From: Meiothermus sp. CFH 77666
GTDB lineage: Bacteria > Deinococcota > Deinococci > Deinococcales > Thermaceae
Direction: 5' to 3'
Length of the DNA: 35,379 nt
NCBI RefSeq assembly: GCF_017497985.1
Contig: NZ_JAGDFV010000031.1
Location: 1 to 35,379 of the forward strand
The notes below the pieces were generated by a model. That model was not told where the DNA came from. It worked only from the letters and a program-made list of their open reading frames with translations, and did no database searches. Positions 10,185-18,016 of the stretch are shown here, piece after piece; within the stretch, counting starts at the first letter, position 1; each line of letters starts with the position of its first letter. A program made the translations under genes and the position numbers.

Positions 10185-10307
10185 ATGAGCGTGATTCAGT
10201 TATTGTCTCGAGGTGGGACAGCAGGTATGGAAGGAAGGCCGGTGAAGATCAGGATTGAGCATGTATTTATGGGCAAACGGAGCTTTGGCCTGTATGTCTC
10301 GGATTGA
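10185..10307 (+). CDS. Possible small protein, 40 residues, unknown
   Basis: ATG 10185 to TGA 10307, 4 nt after the previous small frame; it begins MSVIQLLSRGGTAG and ends FGLYVSD, with a basic centre (GRPVKIRIEH). There is no Shine-Dalgarno sequence and no recognised family. Together with the preceding frame it fills the gap between leuA and the nucleotidyltransferase pair. It may be a remnant. Confidence 0.25.
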   Translation: MSVIQLLSRGGTAGMEGRPVKIRIEHVFMGKRSFGLYVSD

Positions 10308-10331
10308 GCTTGAATATGCTAAAATTGCCCT

Positions 10332-10535
10332 ATGGCACGGAAAATTGCCGCTGTGGTGTTCAAGGGGAAAATGGGCGAAGAGCCCCCGGATGCCGCTTAC
10401 TGGAGGACCTGCTCGATAGGAGAACGCCTCGAGGCCATTGAAAGTATCCGCGCCGAGTATAACGAGTGGAAATATGGCACTGCTAAGCCGAGACTTCAGC
10501 GAGTTCTTAGGGTTCTTAAATCAGAACCGGGTTAG
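10332..10535 (+). CDS. Small partner of a nucleotidyltransferase (antitoxin-like), 67 residues
   Basis: A 67-residue charged protein with the pattern D-A-A-Y-W-R-T-C-S-I-G-E-R-L-E-A-I-E-S-I-R in the middle and PRLQRVLRVLKSEPG at the end. I recall small proteins of this type (YW..S..ERL.A.E..R) encoded directly ahead of minimal nucleotidyltransferases in many bacteria, in an arrangement like a toxin-antitoxin pair; that link is from memory and not verified. A -10 box TAAAAT at 10320-10325 ends 6 nt before the ATG, so the pair appears to have its own leaderless promoter inside the leuA-cimA interval. Its 3' end overlaps the next gene by 62 nt in another frame, which implies tightly coupled translation. 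Confidence 0.65.
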   Translation: MARKIAAVVFKGKMGEEPPDAAYWRTCSIGERLEAIESIRAEYNEWKYGTAKPRLQRVLRVLKSEPG

Positions 10536-10917
10536 GTATTTGCTGATCGGCGGCTATGCTGTGGGATTGCACGGCCATCCCCGCTACACTAAAGACCTGG
10601 ACATCTGGGTTGAGCCCACACAAGAGAATGCCAAAAATCTGATCAAGGCCATTGAGGACTTCGGCTTGTCGTCGCTTGAGCTAAAGCCCGAGGACTTTCT
10701 CGAGCCAGGGGTTATCGTACAGATAGGTTATCCTCCTGTTCGCATAGATTTGCTCACCAAAGCATCAGGTGTTGAGTTTGCAGAGTGCTACCAAAACCGC
10801 CAAGAGGTGGAGATAGACGGCTTAAAGGTCTCGCTCATCAGCCTAAAGGACTTGCGAAAAAACAAGCAGGCCACGGGCCGACACCAAGACCTGGCTGATT
10901 TGGAGAATCTGGAGTAA
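10474..10917 (+). CDS. Minimal nucleotidyltransferase (MNT/DUF6036-like), 147 residues
   Basis: The fold signature is clear: YLLIGGYAVGLHGHPRYTKD followed by LDIWVEPT gives the G-G-x-A-V and the D-x-D-type metal site of pol-beta superfamily nucleotidyltransferases. EDFLEPGVIVQIGYPPVRID supplies the third acidic residue region, and the C-terminus K-D-L-R-K-N-K-Q-A-T-G-R-H-Q-D-L-A-D is the family's usual ending. Proteins of this type can modify tRNA or partner proteins in toxin-antitoxin systems such as MenT or MntA/HepT; the target here is unknown. ATG 10474 was chosen because the homologous region starts there. The stop is 2 nt before cimA, whose ribosome site (GGAG, 10911-10914) lies inside this gene, so the pair is transcriptionally joined to cimA. 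Confidence 0.78.
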   Translation: MALLSRDFSEFLGFLNQNRVRYLLIGGYAVGLHGHPRYTKDLDIWVEPTQENAKNLIKAIEDFGLSSLELKPEDFLEPGVIVQIGYPPVRIDLLTKASGVEFAECYQNRQEVEIDGLKVSLISLKDLRKNKQATGRHQDLADLENLE

Positions 10918-10919
10918 AC

Positions 10920-12509
10920 ATGAGTATCGAAATCCTCGACACCACCCTCCGCGACGGTACCCAGGGTGAGGCGGTAAGCCTTTCCTCGGACGACAAAATT
11001 GCCATTGCCAGGCGCCTGGCGGCCTTTGGTATTCCCCTCATCGAGGGCGGCTGGCCGGGCAGCAACCCCAAGGATGCGGAGTTTTTTGCCCGCATGAAGG
11101 GGGTGGACCTGGGGAACACGCAGCTCTGTGCCTTTGGCTCTACCCGTCGAAAAGGGGTGCGGCCCGAGGACGACCCATCGGTACAGGCCATGGTGGCGGC
11201 GGGTACGCCGGTCGTGACGGTGGTGGCCAAGACCTGGGACTTCCACGTGACCCACGCCCTCGAGGTCTCGCTGGAAGAAAACCTCCGTATGATCGAGGAA
11301 ACCTACCTTTATCTGGTGGGGGAGGGTAAGCGGGTTATCCACGATGCAGAGCACTTTTTTGATGGCTACAAGGCCAACCGGGGGTATGCCCTAAAGACCC
11401 TCGAGGCCGCCGTGCGGGGCGGGGCCGATACCCTGTGTTTGTGCGATACCAATGGGGGCAGCCTGCCGGAGGAGATTTTCGAGATAACCAAGGCCGTGCG
11501 AGAGGCTTTCCCGGGCCTGATCATCGGCATTCACCCTCACAACGATAGCGAACTGGCAGTAGCCAACGCTCTGGCGGCGGTGCGAGCCGGAGCCACCCAC
11601 GTGCAGGGAACCATCAACGGCTATGGGGAGCGTTGCGGCAACCTGAACCTGACCAGCGCCATTCCCAACCTGATGCTGAAGTATGGCCTCGAGCTCAAGG
11701 GGCTCACCCCTGCCAAGCTCACCGAGCTGCGCGAGGTTTCGCACTATGTAGACGAACGGGCCAACCTGGCGCCCAACCTGCGAGCGCCTTACGTGGGCGA
11801 CGCAGCCTTCGCCCATAAGGGCGGAATTCACGTCTCGGCGGTGCTCAAAGACCCCCGCACCTACGAGCACGTACCGCCCGAGGCGGTAGGGAATAGCCGC
11901 CGGGTGCTGGTTTCGGATTTGTCGGGCCGCTCCAACCTGCTGGCCAAGCTGGCCGAGTCGGGGGTAGAGGTGCCCAAGGAGACCGCCGGGGCTCTGCTGG
12001 AGGAAGTCAAGCAGCTCGAGCACGCCGGCTATTCCTTCGAGGGGGCCGAGGCCAGCTTTTTCCTGCTGGCCCACCGGCTGCGGGGGGGTAGGCTGCCTTT
12101 CAGCGTGGAGGGCTTTACGGTTTTTGTGCACGTCAACGATGCCAACCCCGAAACCCCCACCTGGGCCGAGGCCACCGTGCGGGTGCGGGTGGGCGATACC
12201 CTCCAGCACACCGCCGCCGAAAGCCAGCACGGGCCGGTCTCGGCGCTGGATAAGGCCTTCCGCAAGGCCATTGAGCCTTTCTACCCTGAGATTGCCGAGA
12301 TAGAGCTGTGCGACTACAAGGTACGCATCCTCTCGGGCCAGGAGGCCGGTACCGCCTCGGGGGTGCGGGTGATGATAGAGATGCACCGGGCCGGCGAACG
12401 CTGGAGCACGGTCGGGGCCAGCAAAAACAACCTCGAGGCCAGCCTCAAAGCCCTCACCGATGGCTACGCCTACGTCCTGGTCAAAAGCCAGCCGGTTCCG
12501 CAGGATTAG
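10920..12509 (+). CDS. cimA: (R)-citramalate synthase
   Basis: 529 residues, LeuA-superfamily length with a regulatory C-terminal domain. It starts SIEILDTTLRDGTQGEAVSL; the TQGE(A/G) in place of LeuA's EQSPG is characteristic of citramalate synthase, which joins pyruvate and acetyl-CoA in the threonine-independent route to isoleucine. The metal site is IGIHPHNDSELAVANAL, and NGYGERCGNLNL follows. Residues about 180-200 (FFDGYKANRGYALKTLEAA, lying before the metal site) also fit the CimA type. ATG 10920 follows the nucleotidyltransferase stop by 2 nt, with GGAG 5 nt upstream. With IlvBNC it would supply 2-oxobutyrate-derived isoleucine, matching the Ile codons of the leader peptide. Confidence 0.92.
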   Translation: MSIEILDTTLRDGTQGEAVSLSSDDKIAIARRLAAFGIPLIEGGWPGSNPKDAEFFARMKGVDLGNTQLCAFGSTRRKGVRPEDDPSVQAMVAAGTPVVTVVAKTWDFHVTHALEVSLEENLRMIEETYLYLVGEGKRVIHDAEHFFDGYKANRGYALKTLEAAVRGGADTLCLCDTNGGSLPEEIFEITKAVREAFPGLIIGIHPHNDSELAVANALAAVRAGATHVQGTINGYGERCGNLNLTSAIPNLMLKYGLELKGLTPAKLTELREVSHYVDERANLAPNLRAPYVGDAAFAHKGGIHVSAVLKDPRTYEHVPPEAVGNSRRVLVSDLSGRSNLLAKLAESGVEVPKETAGALLEEVKQLEHAGYSFEGAEASFFLLAHRLRGGRLPFSVEGFTVFVHVNDANPETPTWAEATVRVRVGDTLQHTAAESQHGPVSALDKAFRKAIEPFYPEIAEIELCDYKVRILSGQEAGTASGVRVMIEMHRAGERWSTVGASKNNLEASLKALTDGYAYVLVKSQPVPQD

Positions 12510-12516
12510 CCCTGGG

Positions 12517-13044
12517 TCAGGTGTTGGGCTCAGAACTTGCGACCATCTTGGCGAGGGCTTTCTCCTCGGCGGGAATTCGGATAAAGAGCAGCAATAGCGC
12601 GTTCAGAAGGGACGCTACCAGGGCTGTAATCCAGGCGTTGAAAACCAGCGGCAGCGAGAGCAGTTCCAGTGCTACGGCCAGGTAGTTGGGGTGGGGAAAG
12701 TAGCGGTAGGGCCCGGTGCGAATCCTGGGTGCGCCGGGAACAACAATAATGCGGGTATTCCAGTACCTTCCCAGGCTGCGGATGGCCCAGTAGCGCAGCC
12801 CCTGGGCCAGCAGGAACACTGCCAGCCAGAGTCCCCAGATGGGGGAAAGCTGGTTTCGTGCGAGGCCCTCGAGCAGCCACCCCAGCATCCAGCCGATGTG
12901 CAGGACAAAAAAGAGCGGGTAGTGTTCCCGGCCATACTCTTTGCCGCCTTGCGAAAGCGCCCAGCGAAGGTTGGCCTGGGCCAGGCGCAGCTCCAATAAG
13001 CGCTGTAGAACCACCACTGCGAGTACGACCCAGACCGCTACCAC
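12517..13044 (-). CDS. Isoprenylcysteine carboxyl-methyltransferase-like membrane enzyme
   Basis: 175 residues from GTG 13044, which overlaps the stop codon region of the polyketide synthase gene by 7 nt. Four or so hydrophobic helices (about 2-17, 42-60, 68-82 and 122-155) surround the SAM-binding hallmark RTGPYRYFPHPNYLAVALEL (109-128), typical of the ICMT/PEMT family of membrane methyltransferases. Bacterial homologues next to type III polyketide synthases (for example SrsB in Streptomyces griseus) O-methylate phenolic lipids; transfer of that role here is inference. It is the last gene of a six-gene operon and converges with cimA, the two stops being only 7 bp apart. Confidence 0.85.
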   Translation of the reverse strand: MVAVWVVLAVVVLQRLLELRLAQANLRWALSQGGKEYGREHYPLFFVLHIGWMLGWLLEGLARNQLSPIWGLWLAVFLLAQGLRYWAIRSLGRYWNTRIIVVPGAPRIRTGPYRYFPHPNYLAVALELLSLPLVFNAWITALVASLLNALLLLFIRIPAEEKALAKMVASSEPNT

Positions 13045-14099
13045 TCCAAAACCACCCCTTCGGCAGCAAAGCCGGGCCCCAGGGCGAGCAGCACCCCTTT
13101 GCTGCCGGGCAATGGCCGCTCGAGCTGATACATCTGGCGGGCCAGCACAAAAAGCACGGTGGGGCTCGACATATTGCCAAACTTTTTGAGTACACAATGG
13201 GAGGCCTCGAGGCTCTTCTGATCCACCCCCATCCCGCTTTTGTAGGCTGCGAGCACCCTGGCCCCGCCGGGGTGGAGGGTCCAGGTGTCCACGTCTTTGG
13301 CAGCTAGTCCGTAGCTGGCCAGCCCATCGCGGATCAGGTTCCCCAGTTCACCCTCGACCAGGGCCGGGATGCTCTGGGCAAAGCGCACTTGCAGCCCCTC
13401 GGGGATCACATCCCAGCCCATCACCTCGTAGCTCTCTGGCAGCAAGCGGCTGAACCCACCCAGCACGCGGGGGCCCGCCGAATCCTGAGCGAGGGCGTCC
13501 ATGCCCAGCACTACGGCGGCGGCCCCATCGGCAAACAGGCTGGTGGCGACCAGGTTGCTTTTGCTCAGGTCGCCCCATACAAAGGTCAGGCTGCACAGTT
13601 CGACGGCGACCATCAATACATACTGGCCGGGACGGCTTAGCGCCAGCTCGGCGGCCCGGGCCAGCCCCGCCGCGCCCCCCGCGCAGCCCAGGCCCCAGAT
13701 GGGCAGGCGAACTGCCGAGAGGGGGAGGCCCAGGCGCTGTATTAGGTGGGCCTCCAGGCTGGGGGTTGCAATGCCGGTGGTGGTCACGAGCACCACCGCC
13801 CCGACCTGATGGGGGGCAACATTGGCTTGCTCGAGGGCCTCGAGGGAGGCTTTTTCACAAAGCTCTAGCGCAACCTCGAACCACAGTTGGTTTTTCTCGG
13901 CAAAGCTACGGGGTTCGGCGAACCATTCCAGTGGAGCGGAAATGTAGCGTGACTCGATGCCGGCGTTTTCAAAAACTGCAATCAGCCGTTCCAGCCCTGG
14001 TAGACCCTCAAACAAGGTTTGAACCAGTTCCCGCACCTCAGGCTGCCCAACCCTGTGGGATGGGGTGGCCATGGCGACGCTGAGAATACGGGGATGCAT
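13038..14099 (-). CDS. Type III polyketide synthase (chalcone/stilbene synthase family)
   Basis: 353 residues, the normal length. Bacterial members extend fatty acyl or other CoA starters with malonyl-CoA to give alkylpyrones or alkylresorcinols. The catalytic triad is visible: Cys139 in WGLGCAGGAAGL, His276 in TLHPGGARVL, and Asn309 in KFGNMSSPTVLFVL. The C-terminal loop GPGFAAEGVVLEW is the family's G-F-G-P-G-like element. There is no signal peptide, so it is cytosolic. ATG 14099 is 9 nt after the nitroreductase stop. The following methyltransferase overlaps its end, so product formation and methylation are probably coupled. Confidence 0.93.
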   Translation of the reverse strand: MHPRILSVAMATPSHRVGQPEVRELVQTLFEGLPGLERLIAVFENAGIESRYISAPLEWFAEPRSFAEKNQLWFEVALELCEKASLEALEQANVAPHQVGAVVLVTTTGIATPSLEAHLIQRLGLPLSAVRLPIWGLGCAGGAAGLARAAELALSRPGQYVLMVAVELCSLTFVWGDLSKSNLVATSLFADGAAAVVLGMDALAQDSAGPRVLGGFSRLLPESYEVMGWDVIPEGLQVRFAQSIPALVEGELGNLIRDGLASYGLAAKDVDTWTLHPGGARVLAAYKSGMGVDQKSLEASHCVLKKFGNMSSPTVLFVLARQMYQLERPLPGSKGVLLALGPGFAAEGVVLEW

Positions 14100-14108
14100 T
14101 GCAAAACC

Positions 14109-14894
14109 TCAGACTTCGCTTTCTGGGGTCGCGCAAGAATTGCGGAAAACATACTGTGAAATCCGTTTGCGGTGGTCGGACTTCCAATCAATCCGGGGGC
14201 GGGGCTTTTCGGGTGGCACATAGCCTAGCCGATAGACTGCCATAAGCTCGAGGTGCTCGGGCACTTCCAGCAGCTTTTTGAGCTCCTCCCAGGCTTCCGG
14301 GATTTCCATGGGCGTGGAGACAAACTGGATGCCCATCCCAAGCTCTACTGTGGTCAGCCAGATGTTCTCGATGGCCATACCCAACCCCAGCACGCTATAA
14401 AAGCCCGAGAGCTGTCCAGGGCGATACTCTTCTTTGTCCAGTAGTGCCGCCAGCAAAAGAGGTGAACCGGCGATCAGTTTTCGGTTATCCTCACCCAGCA
14501 TTTGTGGAACCCGCAGCGTCCGCAGCAAGCTCAGGGCGGAAGGGCTCATGATGTGCCTGGTAAAAGGGCGCAGGGGGCCGGGTAACTGGTCTATTAGAAT
14601 GCCGTCCCGCCGCTCGTCCAATTCCTGTTCGCTAAAGCGAAAGTAGGGACGGTAGCGTTCAAAAAACTGACCGTCGGCAATCAGTTGCTGCATGGTGCGC
14701 CCGCCGATCTCGGCAATTTTCTCCCGTATGGCCGGGTCGTCAATCAGGATGAAGCGCCAGGGCTGCGAGTTGAAATGACTGGGCGCCCGGCTCGCGGCTT
14801 CCATCAGCAGGTGCTGGTGTTCCCGGGCGACAGGCTTATCCAGAAAGGGACCGTTGGTGGTTCTGCGTTTTCGGATAACCTCCAGGAACTCCAT
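14109..14894 (-). CDS. Nitroreductase-family FMN oxidoreductase
   Basis: 261 residues. The N-terminus has the FMN phosphate-binding pattern ([12 protein letters not shown]) and, at 34-55, [19 protein letters not shown], both typical of nitroreductases. The helix [20 protein letters not shown] and the late [15 protein letters not shown] match the FMN-binding second half. Family members reduce quinones, nitro groups or enoyl systems, or dehydrogenate azolines. Its place directly before the polyketide synthase suggests that it oxidises or reduces the polyketide product, which is inference. ATG 14894 lies 1 nt after the upstream stop, and the ribosome site GGAGG is inside that gene's end. Confidence 0.85.
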   Translation of the reverse strand: MEFLEVIRKRRTTNGPFLDKPVAREHQHLLMEAASRAPSHFNSQPWRFILIDDPAIREKIAEIGGRTMQQLIADGQFFERYRPYFRFSEQELDERRDGILIDQLPGPLRPFTRHIMSPSALSLLRTLRVPQMLGEDNRKLIAGSPLLLAALLDKEEYRPGQLSGFYSVLGLGMAIENIWLTTVELGMGIQFVSTPMEIPEAWEELKKLLEVPEHLELMAVYRLGYVPPEKPRPRIDWKSDHRKRISQYVFRNSCATPESEV

Positions 14895-14895
14895 A

Positions 14896-15228
14896 TTAGC
14901 CTCCGATCGCCAACAAGTATCCCACCAATCCCATCCCTCCCAGTGTGGGGTGGAGCCAGGTACGGGGCTTGGCTTTGGGAAACCAGGTCAGGCAAGCCAC
15001 AGTGAGGAGTAGCCACCACTCATGGGTCAAAACCATTGCCAGAATAGCGCTGACAAAAACCACCAGGTATAGCCCGTGGTGCCAGATGCCGAAATGCGCC
15101 AGCCGAAACTGCGCGGCCAGCCCCACCAGCAGGTTGAGTACGTATAAGCCGAGTCCCACGGCCACAAAAGGCGACACTGGCCCTAGCATAGCGCCAAGTC
15201 CACCAAAAAGTGCAAGGTCGAACCCCAC
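14896..15228 (-). CDS. Small integral membrane protein, 110 residues, unknown
   Basis: Four hydrophobic segments (about 5-20, 22-38, 50-68 and 71-82, with a further one near 96-109) separated by short loops, including a His-rich [12 protein letters not shown]. No family is recognised. The start is taken as GTG 15228, 16 nt after the upstream stop; a later ATG (residue 13) is possible. The 1-nt gap to the nitroreductase gene argues for a shared role, perhaps holding the pathway at the membrane. Confidence 0.65.
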   Translation of the reverse strand: MGFDLALFGGLGAMLGPVSPFVAVGLGLYVLNLLVGLAAQFRLAHFGIWHHGLYLVVFVSAILAMVLTHEWWLLLTVACLTWFPKAKPRTWLHPTLGGMGLVGYLLAIGG

Positions 15229-15244
15229 CGTTCAGGGCCTAAAC

Positions 15245-15736
15245 TCAGCGTAAGGCGGCTTGCAGCACCACCCCCAAGACCGTGCCCAGCAAGGTGAAAA
15301 GCAACGGGGTTAGCCAGCGCCGCTCTCCCTCATGAGCGATGGCGCGGGCGTGAAGGCTGATGGCAATCTGGGTGAGCGACTCGATCTCTTCAGGAGTCAG
15401 GGGACGGCGGGTGAGGTCTTTATAGGCTTCACTCTCGGGGTCAACCTGGCTGAGTTCCTCGAAAGAAAGCTCCCGCTGGCGTTGTACGCTGTAGGTTCGA
15501 TCAAAACCGTGCCGCAGCCGCAGTGAAGCCCAGCCCTTCTGCTCGTTGCTCACGCGGAAGAGCTCCGGGTGTTCATCGAAAACCTCCCGCCAGGAGGATG
15601 CACTGCGAGGGGCATCCAGACGATCCTTCCAGTCATCGGCGGGGCGGCTGGAATAGGGGTAGCGACCCATCACGGTAATTGCCCCAATCACATCAACTAG
15701 ACGCCAGTCCTTCAGATACGGGGAGCGACGGGCCAT
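15245..15736 (-). CDS. Tail-anchored protein of unknown function, 163 residues
   Basis: A hydrophilic, charged region (1-140) with many Arg, Glu and Trp residues is followed by one C-terminal hydrophobic helix (WLTPLLFTLLGTVLGVVLQA) ending A-L-R, so the bulk probably faces the cytoplasm. A segment RRPLTPEEIESLTQIAISLH just before the helix may form an amphipathic or coiled helix. No domain is recognised. ATG 15736 lies 2 nt after the upstream stop, with AAAGG inside the previous gene's end. Confidence 0.7.
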   Translation of the reverse strand: MARRSPYLKDWRLVDVIGAITVMGRYPYSSRPADDWKDRLDAPRSASSWREVFDEHPELFRVSNEQKGWASLRLRHGFDRTYSVQRQRELSFEELSQVDPESEAYKDLTRRPLTPEEIESLTQIAISLHARAIAHEGERRWLTPLLFTLLGTVLGVVLQAALR

Positions 15737-15738
15737 GT

Positions 15739-16314
15739 CTACCTTTGTTCGCAGCTCGAGCCGGTCCAGCGGCCCCCGCGGGTCTGGCACTCCCGCCGTA
15801 GGTTTTCCTCCGGGGCCCGCAACACTGCCAGCACCAGTCCAGCGGGGTAGCCACCCGAGCCCGCATTCAGGCCAAGCGCAAGCCGACTCAGGGTAACGGT
15901 TTCGCGACTGCTGGGCACCTGTGTACTGACGTAGCCTTCCCCGTCCCACAGGTAGATAACACTACGAAAAATTCGGTTGCTGGGACGGTAAGGGGGGTTG
16001 ACCCTCAATTCGATCTCCAGGGGCTTGAGGAAGTTGGTTGCACTCGAGGAAAGCCGGTAAATCCCCACCACTTCACGCTCTGGCAGGGTCTGGATAAAAA
16101 ACACCTCATTCTGGGGTGGGGAAGTGGGTACTGCCTGGAGGCGCTCGAGGCGAAAGCGCACCGAGGAAACCAGCGCACCTGGGGGAACCACCACCTGAAT
16201 GCCGGGGAGTTGCAGTGCTCCACCCTGTGCGCCAATGCGCTGCTCCACTACACGCACATTCTGACCAACCCCCCAGGAAGCCAACAGACTAAGCAGTAGC
16301 AGCAGCCGAATCAT
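15739..16314 (-). CDS. Secreted protein with ZU5-like domain, 191 residues
   Basis: A clear signal peptide (MIRLLLLLSLLASWGVGQ, cleaved about residue 17) precedes a beta-rich region in which IGAQGGALQLPGIQVVVPPG resembles the start of ZU5-type domains (I-x-x-x-G-G-x-L-x-x-x-x-V-x-V-P-P-G-A-L). The C-terminus has two cysteines flanking a Gly/Arg-rich stretch (CQTRGGRWTGSSC) that may form a disulfide. It is the first gene of the minus-strand operon; AGGA lies upstream of ATG 16314. How it relates to polyketide synthesis is unclear: it may bind or export the product, or simply share the transcript. Confidence 0.65.
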   Translation of the reverse strand: MIRLLLLLSLLASWGVGQNVRVVEQRIGAQGGALQLPGIQVVVPPGALVSSVRFRLERLQAVPTSPPQNEVFFIQTLPEREVVGIYRLSSSATNFLKPLEIELRVNPPYRPSNRIFRSVIYLWDGEGYVSTQVPSSRETVTLSRLALGLNAGSGGYPAGLVLAVLRAPEENLRRECQTRGGRWTGSSCEQR

Positions 16315-16424
16315 AGCTTCATCCTTTGCCAGGTTTCAGATTAACGCACAACCATCTGAGAAAATCCAGGTCGAACACGGGTAATCGAGTGCAAACCGCA
16401 GGGGCTGGCTTTGGACTGTCTCAT

Positions 16425-17846
16425 TCAGGCTCCCACCAACTTCTTGGCTTCGGCCAAAACCGCTTTTACAGTCTTGTCATCTGGGGCTTCGCAGTAGATG
16501 CGTAGCACCGGCTCGGTGCCGGAAGCCCTGAAGAGCACCCAACCGACTTCGCCGAAGAGCCACTTGGTTCCGTCCAGATGCTCGGTACCACTTATCTGCT
16601 GTCCGGCGATGGTCTGCGGCGTCTGCACCCGAGCCATGGCGGCCTGGATGTGATCCATCGAGGGCAGTTGCAAATCTATCCGGTCGTAGGCATGTTTGAA
16701 GCCCACCTCGGTTTCGATTTCGGTAAATTGCTGCCCCAGGCTTTTACCCGTTCGCACCACCGATTCTAAGAGCAACAAGGCGTTCAGCAGTCCATCGCGC
16801 TCGGGGATGTGACCGGCTACGCCGATACCGCCCGACTCCTCGCCTCCAATCAAGACCCCACCCTTTAGCATCTCATCGGTAATGTACTTGAACCCAACGG
16901 GCGTGACCACCAGCTCCAGCCCAAGTTTTTGCGCGAGTTTGTCCACAATCTGGGAGGTCGAAAAGGTCTTGACCACCCGCCCCCGTAGCCCTTTGCTGTG
17001 AAGGTGTTTGAGTAATACTGCGAAAATCTGATGGCTGTTGAAGTTGCGACCCCCTGCCAGCACGGCCCCAATACGGTCCGCGTCACCATCGTTAATGGTG
17101 GCAAAGGTGGGGTCTTGCTCGGCTTTCAGCACGGTCATGATGGTGAACTGGTTCTGGGGGATAGGCTCGGGGTGAACGCCGTAAAACATTGGGTCGGGTA
17201 CGGCGTGCAACTCGCGCAAATCCAGCTTCAATCCTGCATGTTTGACAAAACCAGCCAGCCAACCCGCGCCCGCCCCGCCCAGGCTGTCGTGGTACATGAC
17301 CCCCTCGTAGGCCCGCAGGGCTTCCAGATCCAACTGGCTGGCCAGGAAGTCGTAGTAGGGTTTGCGTACATCGAAGCTTTGTATGTTTGCACTCGAGTAC
17401 TTGGGTTCTGCGCCCAGGTGTTTTTCCACCTCGGCTAACAGGGCGGGTGTGGCCGATCCGGCGTAGTTGCCTTTTATTTTGAAGCCCAGGTACTCGGCGG
17501 GGTTGTGGCTTGCGGTAATCATCACGCCGCCATCGGCTTGCAGGTGCTTAACGGCAAAAGACAGTACCGGAGTGGGGACATAAGACTTAGAAAGGTGTAC
17601 TTCCAGGCCATTAGCCGCCAGCACCGAGGCGGCTCGCTGGGCAAACTTGCCTGCCATGAAGCGGGTGTCGTAGCCGACCACTACTTTCTTGCCCTGCTGC
17701 TCGAGCAAATATTGAGCATAGGCCTGGGCTACACGGGCCACATTGTCGAAGGTGAATTGGTCGCCAATAATGGCCCGCCAGCCGTCGGTGCCAAACTTTA
17801 TGCTTGAGCTGGACTGATTACTGGCCATTTCATCTGCCATATCCAT
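16425..17846 (-). CDS. Phosphohexomutase (phosphoglucomutase/phosphomannomutase)
   Basis: About 473 residues from ATG 17846 (ATG 17840 and 17828 are also possible). The alpha-D-phosphohexomutase landmarks are in order: FGTDGWRAIIGD near the start, the phosphoserine loop GVMITASHNPAEYLGFKIK, the metal loop NDGDADRIGAV, the sugar-binding GEESGGIGVAGHIPERDG, and the phosphate-binding RASGTEPVLRIYCEA at the end. It interconverts hexose 1- and 6-phosphates for cell-envelope or glycogen precursors; glucose versus mannose cannot be told by eye. A -10 box TATAGT at 17862-17857 ends 10 nt before ATG 17846, giving a very short leader. It is divergent from the helicase gene. Confidence 0.92.
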   Translation of the reverse strand: MDMADEMASNQSSSSIKFGTDGWRAIIGDQFTFDNVARVAQAYAQYLLEQQGKKVVVGYDTRFMAGKFAQRAASVLAANGLEVHLSKSYVPTPVLSFAVKHLQADGGVMITASHNPAEYLGFKIKGNYAGSATPALLAEVEKHLGAEPKYSSANIQSFDVRKPYYDFLASQLDLEALRAYEGVMYHDSLGGAGAGWLAGFVKHAGLKLDLRELHAVPDPMFYGVHPEPIPQNQFTIMTVLKAEQDPTFATINDGDADRIGAVLAGGRNFNSHQIFAVLLKHLHSKGLRGRVVKTFSTSQIVDKLAQKLGLELVVTPVGFKYITDEMLKGGVLIGGEESGGIGVAGHIPERDGLLNALLLLESVVRTGKSLGQQFTEIETEVGFKHAYDRIDLQLPSMDHIQAAMARVQTPQTIAGQQISGTEHLDGTKWLFGEVGWVLFRASGTEPVLRIYCEAPDDKTVKAVLAEAKKLVGA

Positions 17847-18016
17847 ACCTGCAACACTATACAGGGGGCAGGGAAGAGGGCACAGGGGGATGGAGAACTC
17901 GAGTCGGAGCAGATCTGTCGGGTGCTGGGCGTGCGGATGGGCATCCGAAGCTGTAAGGGGCATTGCTATCCCGCTCACCCCCCATCACCGGCATGGTGAT
18001 AGACTTCTAGGGCTTT

